This document shows, piece after piece, positions 52,501-61,115 of a stretch of 64,000 bases of DNA. The position numbers were made by a program, and so were the translations under genes. The stretch's first letter is position 1. Every line of letters begins with the position of its first letter. The DNA is from Ditylenchus dipsaci. Taxonomy: Eukaryota; Nematoda; Chromadorea; Rhabditida; Anguinidae. The notes under the pieces were generated by a model. It was not told the origin of the DNA and did not search any database. It was given only the letters and a program-made list of their open reading frames with translations. The DNA lies in contig SADC01001378.1 of the NCBI GenBank assembly GCA_004194705.1, forward strand, positions 186,001 through 250,000, written 5' to 3'.

Positions 52501-55500
52501 GATTAAGAACAGGAAAAGAGCTGCAGTAGGCTTAGCAGCTGAGTTTCTTTGATTGGAGCAAGAAATGGAAGTTAGAAGAGGATCAAGTAAGATGATAAGC
52601 AATCGTGAGGTTGATATAAAAACAATTATATGGGTTTAATATAGATGTTTTAGTTGAATAACGACTTATCGGATTTTTTCAGATTATCTATTTTGTAAAT
52701 AGCTTGCATATTAATCTTAGGCAAATGACCGCATAAAATTTAGCCGATGAAATTAGCTAAAGTCAAAGGGAAACTGGGCTGTGAGTAGTCTGCGAAATTG
52801 GGAAATTAAATGTAGGTGCGATCATTTCATCAAAAAGTATGTTACAGCCGACTTTCCATATAACATCAAACCAAAGAGTTCGTTCCCGCCTAAGCCCGAC
52901 AACTTTTTCACTTGCCTGTCGTCTTTGTCTTTGCAAAGATTACAATTTTTTAGGCTGATTTTTATTAATCTTAATAGTCTTGCCGCAAAAACCCGCGCCT
53001 CCCGATATAACGTCGCCTTTTTTTAAAAAGGCGTTATATCAAGAGTTGCGGCGTTTTTTTTTTGTCAAAACTATTACTTGCCCAAAACGATTGGTAAATT
53101 ATGCTACTTTTTGGATTAGATCAGGGTATCTAAATGTAATCTTTAAAATTGTACTTTCTTGAAACCCTAAATCATTTTTACTTTTGAAGTTTTAAGTCAA
53201 AATCTTTTTTTTTTGGTGCTTGAAAATCAAAAAGCACTGGTTAAAATGGCATTTTTTGACGAAAAATGACCAAATTGACAATTTTTGTTGACCGAATGTA
53301 CTTTTTTCTAACTTTTGAGTTCTCAACCCTGGATTAGATTAAGCAAAGATATCTGGCAAAAGGTTTAAAAATTTAGGTAAAAAAATTTATCAAACCATAG
53401 GAAGAAACGAACTATCGAGAACCAACTGTATAAATACTAAACTATTTAAGGTGCATAGCTGTATAGAGTGTAAAGGTTAAAATATGCTACAAATAGAAAG
53501 TGAAATCTGACACTCTATTACACTTAGCAGAAAACATATTGGCAGGAGAGCATTTTTGAGAAGAGTTTCAGCTGTTGGACTATATAGCTTACCCTGATAT
53601 ACAGGAGCTAAATTAGAGAAGTAAAAAAGCTGCACTTTTTTAGACCCACACTTTCAAATTTATATGAGCTGCAAAAACAAGCAGTGGATAAAACGACGCT
53701 AGCTCAGTTGTTAAGCTGCGTCAGTAGCTAAAAAGTGATTATTGATCAAATCACGCCCTTTCACAGTAGTTAAAAATGGGCAGTAGGTGATTTGTGAACG
53801 GTTCAAATAAATTTTGTGGGAAAGTGAAAAACTCCTCAAATTTGACTAGAAAAGCGGGTCCCAGATTTCAAACGGCTTCTAGTTTTTATAAATCTAACTT
53901 TTTTTAAAAATTCATCTAATTAATTTGAAAGGGGAGGTTCTCAGCTTTCGTTTACCACATAAATACGAAAAAATATTTTCCTATCTTTTCTCTCATATTT
54001 GACGTAAAGTCTAGACTTACAACTGGTCTGAGGATTTTTTTTTGATAGCCAAGAGTGTGAGGATCGTTTTGACAACAAACTTGTAAATAAAAGAAAATAA
54101 AAGATTGTAAGCACCCACTGGGAGTCGAACCCGAGAGTTCAAAATATTCGCTGTGCACCCCCTGCCCCCTTTGAAAAATACCGTTTTTCGTAGCTTAGTG
54201 GCAGAGCTAAACAAACATGATATCCGTGTGATTGCCATTCAGTAGTTTTCATGTTAAATATCATGAATAAGAAATCTTTAAAAAAATTGTTCAGCATTAC
54301 AAGAGTCTAAGAGAATAGAAAATCTAACGAGAATCTAAGCCTTGATGTGTTACAGATGGACAAGTTTTTAGCACAAAAGCTGCCAATAACAACATATGGT
54401 TCATATTATAACAACAAACAGAACAACAAAGACATCAGCAGCATAAAAAACTGATGAAGGTGAAAAGAAAACAAACTGGAAAAAAAAGAAATTGGAATAA
54501 GGAGGAAAAGAACAGAAAAATCTGTGAAAAGACACACACTCTCACCATGCCCAATTTAAATGTCTCTTTTACCCTCCATCAAAGTAGGTAAAGAGATAAA
54601 TGGGCTGCTGTCACAACTCATCAAACTCTCCTCCGTCCACTCACAACTTCATTTTCTGCTGCCACTAAATGGGGAAAGGTGTCGCGCTCTACTCAAATGT
54701 TAGATCACACAGCAGTGTTGCCTTTTTTGATGTTTTAAATATTTTTTTCAAACATAATTAATTTTATTGACAAAACTTTGATGTTATTTTTAAAGTTAAA
54801 AAAATATTTTTCGTAAACTTTATTCATATAATACGCCTCCATTTAAATTTTTTCACACTTTAGGTGGGGCAGGGCGGTTAGACGCTTTTTCGCACCGTTG
54901 CAAGTCAGCCACGCAGCTATAAATTAATATTATTCGCCCTTTACAACATTACGGTAAGCTTGTGTACTTGGTCACCGCATTTTATTTTTGGTCTAGGCTT
55001 GGTGTTTAGGCGCAAGGTAGGATGTTTGATGTTGTGGTTGGATGTTTTCGATCAGGCAACACTTTGATCTGATCTAACGCTTGAGTAGTTTAATTAATAT
55101 ATTTTTCCCAGCAACTTTATTTTCCAAAGAATGATTTACCTGCTCATTAGAAGAGATATGGGAGCTGTTGATAGCCTGCAGAAATTGGTTGTCTTTGGGT
55201 GAGCGAAATAACCAGAACACTAAAAAGCATGTTTCTTCAATAATTTTTTTCAAAACTCTAGATTATAAACACAATGCACCATTTTCGCAAGTCGAAGTAG
55301 GAAAATTTTAGTCGAAGATTGCTCTTTGTGCTTTCAAAACAATTTTAATTCGAGCGAGAAAATTAAATTCAACAGTGCTTTTTCAGGCAATTCTACAATT
55401 TCGCATCTTTTACTTTATTTGATAAAAAAGGCGAAATAAATCAGTAACTTGAAAGATTTTTTGGTGGAGCGGAATTTCTAAAATTTCGATTGGCTGGAGA

Positions 55501-58071
55501 CAGCAGTTCAGGAGACAGTTATTTTTGTCTGACATTATGCAGGGTGAATTTTATAAACGCCCGAGTAAATTTCAGTCATAAATTTTTTGAATTACCGCAA
55601 AATTCGTTAAATATTATTGCTTTTGTTGTCGTTGATATTGTTGGTGATACGACTAAATGTTATTGGGAAGTTCGGTGTCATTTTTTTGCCACAGTGTGTT
55701 CTTTCAAATAAATAAAGAGTCTTGCCAAAAACCTGTGATTCAAAAAGTTATGGCTAAAATTCACTCAGGCGTTTATAAAAATGCGTGCAGGGCATTTCGT
55801 CGAAACGGCCTGCACCCTAAAAAATCCCCTGTACTTTTTTGAGAAATTTTGGAAATTTCCGAAAAAAACGTACGGTACCATATGAAACAGTATTGTCTCA
55901 GCCAATTCAAATTTTGGAAATGCTGTTGCGCGAAAAAAAACATTGCTGTCCATTGACAGCGTGAGATTAATTACCGCCGTTTGAATCGCAAGAGAGCCCC
56001 TCTAAATAAGAAAGTTTACTAACCATGAGCTGGTGGATTGGACTCTGGAGGTGTGCAGTTACGACTGTATGGGTCTCCTAGATACAATAATTTAGTATAT
56101 CATTTTCATCAATGTTATGATGCACCCAACCTAGTTCAACAACCACAGTCTCTGGCTCGTAGTCATCAAATTGGCGAATCCCTGAAAAAGATGAATGATT
56201 TATTATTATTTTGTTCCTTAGAAGCGTCTCTTATTGCAAATAGCAAAAAAAAATTCCAAATATAATTTAATCCTATGCTTATTGCTGGGATGGAAAGTGT
56301 ATTTTTTAAAAAGATTTTGTACTTTTTCGGACCCCAAGCCTTTTTTGTTTTTGAAGTTTTACGTCAACAACACTTTTTCGCCTTAAAATGGCAATAAGCA
56401 TTGGGTAAAAGGACATTTTCCCTCTAAAAGTAGTCAAATTGAATTTTTCGAAAAATCTACTTTTGTAAATTTTCATTCCCGTTTCCGGCTTTTTATCATT
56501 ATTTTGTCACATTACATGCTTCTTGTAGAGTGATGCGCTCCGAAAAAGCTGTGCCATTATCATTCTCAGCCATGCACTGATACACTCCCTGGTCTTCCTC
56601 CGCAAAGTTGCTGAAGGTCAGAGAGCCATTGAGACGGCTCACAGATATACGGTCACGGAACATGTCTGTTTGGAAGGGCACATTGTCTTTGCGCCACTTG
56701 TACCTAATAAATTTTAAGATAGTTAAAACTTAATTAAAATGCTTACATTGGCGGTGGATTTCCATGTGCAGCACACCTGAGGGTCTTTTCTCTGAAATGG
56801 TGGGCCTCACCACCAGCACTTCCTCCATTGGAATGTCCATTGGTTTGTTTTGAGTAGTCGAGCGAAAAGTAGATGACCTGAGGGTTGGGATAGTGAACGA
56901 AGTGAGGAGGTGTTGGAAAATGCTTCCAGTTGATTTTTTCTTTAGTCAAGGCACCTGAAAGTTAGGCTGTGCATTGAAAACTAAAAACCTTTTTACGTGT
57001 GCTCTAGATCAGCCTTTGTCATATTATTTAGCTTTAGTAGACCATGAGCAAGACTTCCAAATGAAATTTATTTTATTTCTGGCTTTAAAATGGGTGAGGA
57101 TACCCATGTTTTTGTTCCATTAACTATATTTGGTCATTCTGACTAGTACTGAGAACCATAGTTGTACTACAAGTACGAAATACGACGAGCGAAAAATTGG
57201 AAACACAAGTAAGAGTACGAGCAAAAACGCTTAATGTGAGATACCAGATGTCTTTGAGTATTATTATATATAATTTTTTGTAATTTGCAAATATTAAATT
57301 CTGTTTTAGTATTCGTGATCAATATACAGGTTTGACCAATTTTTCTAGATTTTCTTTTGGCCATAACGTTTTTAGGTCCTATCACTCAATGGGGGGTTTT
57401 TTTTGCCTTGGCCTCCCCTGTTGTTTTTTTGTGATTGTTTAGCCTTTAGGATTAGGTTAGGGTTGACCAGCGTATTTTAGGACGGACTCAAACGTATTTT
57501 AGACTCATGATTAAGTTCTTCATAAGATATTCTGGCCTACTTTTGCCTGAGTCTTAGCCTAAAAACTCCCAGAAAACAACAAGAGGGGGAACAAGGCAAA
57601 CCCCCCCCCCCCCTTAAGGGATAGGGTCCGTTTTAGATCTTCTTTTTTGAAAAAAAAAAATATATATACCAACTCAGAAGGCATTTTGGAGGGGGGGAGG
57701 ATGTATGCTTTCCAGCAATGTAATGTCAAAATCATAATTTTTGCTTCTTGTAATTTTGGTCTTATGCATAAGCCATTCTGAGTCGATGTGTCTAAAAAGC
57801 ACTTTCTACAAAAAAGTTATGGCCAAAACAAAAGTTCCAGAAAAATTAGTCCACTGATATTTTCCGTAGTAAAGCTCTCAATACTGTACCGCGTTGCTCG
57901 AGAGTAGCTAACTATCTGTACTCAACCTCAAAAGATAACTGTGGAATTTTAAGACCAACCTGGTAAAGAGGCGGTCAAAATGAATAACAGAGGTATTAGT
58001 GGAATGATGGTAGATAATTTATTGGTATTTCTTGGGTGGAATATACTTCCAAGCAAATTACGCCTCCACAT
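37545..58071 (-). CDS. L1CAM/neuroglian/SAX-7-type neural cell adhesion receptor (6 Ig, 5 FN3, TM, ankyrin-binding tail)
   Basis: Single-pass adhesion receptor. Exons: 57960-58071 signal peptide (MWRRNLLG..PLIPLLFILTASLP); Ig1 56747-56954, 56516-56703; Ig2 56131-56181, 56024-56077, 55140-55219, 50302-50447; Ig3 49994-50092, 48030-48123, 47879-47977; Ig4 46835-46911, 46730-46777, 46393-46674; Ig5 end of that exon, 46268-46338, 45816-45905; Ig6 45653-45767, 45136-45311; FN3-1/2 44970-45090, 44864-44942, 44659-44805, 44395-44610, 43194-43388; FN3-3 42641-43029; FN3-4 42111-42205, 42000-42063, 41771-41945; FN3-5 39513-39666, 39301-39495; TM and tail 37720-37911 (YWILLILIIVLLLLILLCC, then QKYPVAEKERLHG), 37545-37664. 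The tail carries MAEFGEGDPGS and EDGSFIG, the start of the ankyrin-binding FIGQY. FN3-3 contains RQKR, a furin-type site. Several frame breaks sit in homopolymers. The last exon was not found. Confidence 0.92.
38088..38165 (+). repeat. tRNA-derived SINE-like sequence
   Basis: ggggatggaact..cgcatcgcttgagagttcaaatcccctaggtgcacacc. The AGTTCAAATCCC word resembles a tRNA B box, and the sequence is related to copies at 39165-39275 and 54070-54235. No full cloverleaf, so not a tRNA gene. Confidence 0.5.
38403..38584. mobile_element. TA-flanked pogo-like MITE
   Basis: Ends CAGTCGACGCTCGATATAAC and the exact inverse, with TA on both sides. The word cgatataacgtcc is repeated inside in both orientations. 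It lies in an intron of the L1-type gene. No ORF. Confidence 0.85.
38665..39088. mobile_element. full-length palindromic pogo-like MITE
   Basis: Ends CAGTCGACTCTCGATTTAAG and exact inverse, TA-flanked. Arms of about 210 bases meet near 38877. Internal cctcgatttaaggaca words are repeated. Closely related in its ends to 20768-21391. Confidence 0.85.
39165..39275 (-). repeat. tRNA-derived SINE-like sequence
   Basis: On the minus strand, a B-box-like GGTTTGAATACC is followed by actgggtgcacacctta and a tttatttac tail. It shares gcatcgc and gtgcacacc words with 38088-38165. Confidence 0.5.
39720..41770. other. intron of the L1-type gene, no gene seen
   Basis: Two kilobases between FN3-4 and FN3-5 exons. 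Notable only for a small inverted pair (aaacccgggttaaacaaacccggg near 40345) and a paired word near 41240-41380 (gatctggtctaaatcaggc against tagaccagatttaatcag). Short plus-strand open frames are not supported. Confidence 0.4.
42325..42460. repeat. dispersed repeat, copy 1
   Basis: Shares ttttaaaaagattttg.., gttttnagtcaa-atctttttt and aatagcaataagcactgg with the copies at 53112-53340 and 56285-56470. Ends are not defined. Confidence 0.5.
43487..43702. mobile_element. palindromic MITE, CGGCACTTATGTACTTCGGG ends, 5-bp duplication AGCGG
   Basis: Arms meet near 43590. AGCGG flanks both sides (43482-43486, 43703-43707). The core matches the copies at 34425, 35358 and 57403. Confidence 0.75.
43905..44038. 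mobile_element. TACCGTAT-type MITE
   Basis: Ends CCGTATAACTTCTTTTAATT and inverse ..GGTTAATAGAGGTTATACGG with TA outside. Its right-hand TA (44039-44040) is also the left TA of the next MITE. Confidence 0.75.
44041..44206. mobile_element. CAGTCAAACCC-type MITE adjoining the previous one
   Basis: Ends CAGTCAAACCCAGATTTAAT and inverse-like ..GAACCGGGGTTGATTG, TA-flanked. Repeated atttagtgcgac words. It directly abuts the 43905-44038 element at a single TA. Confidence 0.7.
47000..47870. other. intron of the L1-type gene, no gene supported
   Basis: Contains a solitary mariner-like end (acagggtgagccaaaaa at 47275) and a B-box-like word near 47153 on the minus strand. The overlapping plus-strand open frames at 47345-47773 are Phe/Leu-rich from T-rich DNA and are not called. 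Confidence 0.4.
48130..49990. other. intron of the L1-type gene, no gene supported
   Basis: Between two Ig3 exons. Open frames on both strands at 48857-49302 and 49293-49616 overlap each other and lack recognisable domains. Confidence 0.4.
51185..51425. repeat. hairpin element
   Basis: Inverted arms: gctaataagaggtggtgccc at the left, gggcaccacctcttatta at the right. TTAAAGGG occurs at both outer edges, which may be an 8-base duplication, but the ends are not exact inverses. Confidence 0.5.
53112..53340. repeat. dispersed repeat, copy 2
   Basis: Shares aatctttaaaattgtac, cttttgaagttttaagtcaa and aaaaagcactgg with copies at 42325 and 56285. Confidence 0.5.
54070..54235 (-). repeat. tRNA-derived SINE-like sequence
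   Basis: The minus strand has a good B box (GGGTTCGACTCCC), then agtgggtgcttacaatc and a ttttatttac tail, as in the copy at 39165. A tRNA-like word tagcttagtggcagagc lies on the opposite strand at 54191-54209, so a whole tRNA is not present. Confidence 0.5.
56285..56470. repeat. dispersed repeat, copy 3
   Basis: Shares ttttaaaaagattttgtac, tttttgaagttttacgtcaa and aatggcaataagcattgg with copies at 42325 and 53112. Confidence 0.5.
57403..57602. mobile_element. palindromic MITE, GCCTTGG..CCCCTGTTGTTTT ends
   Basis: Inverted ends (gccttggcctcccctgttgt against acaacaagagggggaacaag). The core gaccagcgtattttaggacg and its inverse match the 34425/43487 family. Confidence 0.65.
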
Positions 58072-59018
58072 GGCGTCTGAAAAACACAACCCTTTAACAA
58101 TATTCATAAAAAAATCATAAATTTTATTCGAAGCAATACAAAATATGCAAACAAACAACTAAACAATACACTCAAAAGCCAACTTCGAACTAATCTCTAA
58201 CAAAAGAAACTGATTCAAGCGGCATTTTTGTGTTGCTTAACCTAAGGCTGAAACAAACAATAGCAAGGCTAAAAAACATCGTCATCATTTCAAAATTAAC
58301 AAAAGAGTAAATAGTAGAAGATGTTGCGGAGGCATGCCGCCCCAAAAATAAGCCTAAAGAAGGAGTCAAGGAGCATGTGCCACCACTTCACAACTAATCT
58401 ATTTTTGAGGGGCCAAGCTCACACAATGCTTTGAAAAGGAAGAGGCACATAGAAAAGCACAAGTGAAAATTAGTAGAAAAGGCATTTTAAGCAGCTTCCT
58501 TTTTTAAAAACACACACAAAAGTGGGCTGTGTACATGTTCGGAAAAAATCTCCGACAAAATTCACCACTTTAATAGTTACAGTCAAACCTGTATATAATT
58601 AAATTTTTAGTTCGAAACATTTAGTTCTAAATTTTTAAATTTTAAAGATTTCTTTTATTTTAAAAAGTATAAAAAATCGAGACTATTTTTGACCCAAAAC
58701 TAGCTGGATTGAAAATATCTTGAAGTTGAACAGCACCACCCCTAAGTGACTGACAATAAGAACAATTTTTGGTATCCAAAAAGTTTTTTCTGCTTGTTGT
58801 TTTTCCCATCTCCTTTTACATATTCCAATTTAAGGTGATGAATCCTCCAACCCGCCAAGGCCACAAACCAATAGCTGTGTGGTGGGATGGGCAAGTTAAA
58901 AAAGTGATTCGTCCCTATCTGCCACATAAATGTTAGTGGCTGGTCATCGATGCAAAAAGGGCTCAAAAAAGAGGCACTCTCCCTTACTCACCCATACTCT
59001 TACCCTTACTCATTCACA

Positions 59019-59346
59019 GGGTGCTCATCAAATTCAGGGAAACTTTGATCCAGCTCTTTTTCGACATGCCTTTTTAGAGTAATCAATCAAAAAGATGGCC
59101 TTGATCTGCCTACTAAGTTACCAGAAGAGGTGCTCCAGTGGCCAAAAATACGGTAGAATATCTTTATAACAAGCATTGGCCTTGGTACCGTAAAAGGTCA
59201 AAAAAATTAAAATAAAGTGCCTGCCGCCAACTAAAACATGCTTTCTACATGTTTTATGCTTTGAAACAATAAAAGACGTCTTTCAGGAATGTTCGGAAAA
59301 GACGCCGGGTAAAGCACCTCAACCGACTTTGCTGAACACCCTGTAT
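59019..59346. mobile_element. mariner-like MITE
   Basis: Left CACAGGGTGCTCATCAAATT and right inverse-like ..TTTGCTGAACACCCTGTATA. About 330 bases, no ORF. End type matches 16006-18839. Confidence 0.5.
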
Positions 59347-59731
59347 ATGCTATCACTCACATATAAATAACCACTAGTTAGGGGTATACACCAACAGGCC
59401 AGAGCCTGCTTCTGCTGTTGAATGAATCACTGCCCTTTTAGTTAGGGCACAACAAAAAAACAGTTGGTTTGAGTGCAGCAACTTCTTTTCATAATAACAA
59501 CAAACCCAATAGCAACTTGTTTTCATCTTCCATTGCCAACCTTTTTGTACTTGGATGGGAACAAGTATTAATATAAAGAAATGCCGCCGATATTTGTGCT
59601 TTTTGCTATTGATTTATGGCAAACATAGAAACAACTATAAAGAACATCCAAAAACAGGTATTATTGCATTAAAAGTAAAGACTGTTTATCGAAACAAAAA
59701 AATCTATAAAAAGTCAATTTTTTTAAAAATA

Positions 59732-59816
59732 CAGTTTCCTCTCTATATAACAAACACCGATGTAACGGACCCTTAAGGCTAACTTCCAGGGCGTCTCTTG
59801 TATTGAGAGGCGACTG
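59732..59816. mobile_element. 85-bp pogo-like MITE
   Basis: CAGTTTCCTCTCTATATAAC at the left, ..TTGTATTGAGAGGCGACTG at the right, flanked by TA. Among the shortest copies of the CAGT..CTCTATATAAC type. Confidence 0.65.
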
Positions 59817-60464
59817 TAGTGCAAGTCTGATAACTCTCTTTTCATAAATTCACGTTTTTGTTTTTTAAGTATGGAAAATATATTTTTACCAAAAACCCCA
59901 AACTGACTTGTTTTTGATAGGTTTACAAAAAAAATCGAGAGGGGGTTCAGAGCACTACGACGAAAAAAAAAGAAGAGTGGAATATTGATGGTGGTCTTAA
60001 GAATGAATAAAAAATAGTCTGAGTGCAATTCACTGAAAATTAGGAGGGCCACTGGAGAGGACTTGGCCTGCAGGGAGACTGGCATCCCCACAACAATGTA
60101 TTTTCTATTTCTTATTCTTAAGGCAATTTCGAAGCAGGAGGCCAGGGTGCAGCACAAATCTAGTGTACTTAATTAGGGGTGGGGTGGATTTATGATTGGA
60201 AGTTTAAAGATTTTTTAAAATCGCAACATTTTTAAAGAGTTATGCCTTTGAAAGTTTGTTAAAATGATGCTGACTAAAGTTTTTTAAAAAGTTCAATACT
60301 TTTTAATAAAATCACAGTACCAATGGCTGCAGGGATTATATGAAAATTATCGCCGAAAAAAAATTAGGCATAAAAATTGTTACAGAATGTCTAGTTTGTT
60401 GATATTTGATTAAAACTTGGCCCTTCTGCAACTTTGGGCTACATTTTTAAATCTATTTTGGCTA

Positions 60465-60722
60465 CCGTAAATACTCTATTAAACGGCCCGGGCCGTTTAT
60501 TTTTCAACCCCTGAAAATCGAACAAAAAATATTTTGATTTTGATATTTTTGGGTGCTCAACCAAAATCTGAAAAGTGGAATCAGGTAAACTCGAGGTAAC
60601 TAAGAAAACGCGAAAAACAGATTTGCAAAATTGTTTTTCTAAGCTGAGATATAGGTCCTTAAGGGGGCCGTTTATTAGAGGGGGCCGTTAATTGAGGGGG
60701 CAGTTTAATAGAGTATTTACGG
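60465..60722. mobile_element. TACCGTAA-type MITE
   Basis: Ends CCGTAAATACTCTATTAAAC and inverse ..GTTTAATAGAGTATTTACGG with TA on both sides. Internal ggccgtttattagagg words resemble those in 3809-4567. Confidence 0.85.
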
Positions 60723-60936
60723 TATTTGATGCAAACATGTAAATGCTTTTTCACAGATGAATAAGCTAATTTCTGTAATTTCTGAATTACACGTCATTTA
60801 CAAAATTGAAAGTGAGTGGCGAAAAGTTCGGAACATCTCGAAATCTTTTAAGCTTTGTTCTCTCTTTTCTAACCTTTGTTTCTGATTTGAGAAATGACAA
60901 CTGCTGTTGTAACTGGCTATATCATATATTGTTTTA

Positions 60937-61115
60937 CAGTGGCGTACGCAGGAATTTCTGACGGGGTGGGGGGCACCAGGCCATTTTCAGGCCATTTTAC
61001 CTACACCGTTTTTCAAATTTTCGAGGCCATTTTACCTACACCGTTTTTCGGAAAAATCTGACGGGGGGGGGGGCACGTGCCCCCCTGCCCCCCCCCAACC
61101 CTGCGTACGCCCCTG
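60937..61115. mobile_element. 179-bp hAT-type MITE, duplication TTGTTTTA
   Basis: Ends CAGTGGCGTACGCAGG and CCTGCGTACGCCCCTG, the CAGGGGCGTACGC-type ends familiar from animal hAT MITEs. The exact 8-base duplication TTGTTTTA lies at 60929-60936 and 61116-61123. Inside is a direct repeat gccattttacctacaccg and long G and C runs. Confidence 0.93.

Larger units (their letters stand above)
50450..55138. other. 4.7-kb intron of the L1-type gene
   Basis: No gene recognised. It holds a hairpin at 51185-51425, a truncated pogo-like fragment near 52845-53060 (left end CAGCCGACTTTCC, inner gatataacgtcgcc, right end missing), a dispersed repeat at 53112-53340 and a SINE-like sequence at 54070-54235. Confidence 0.5.
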
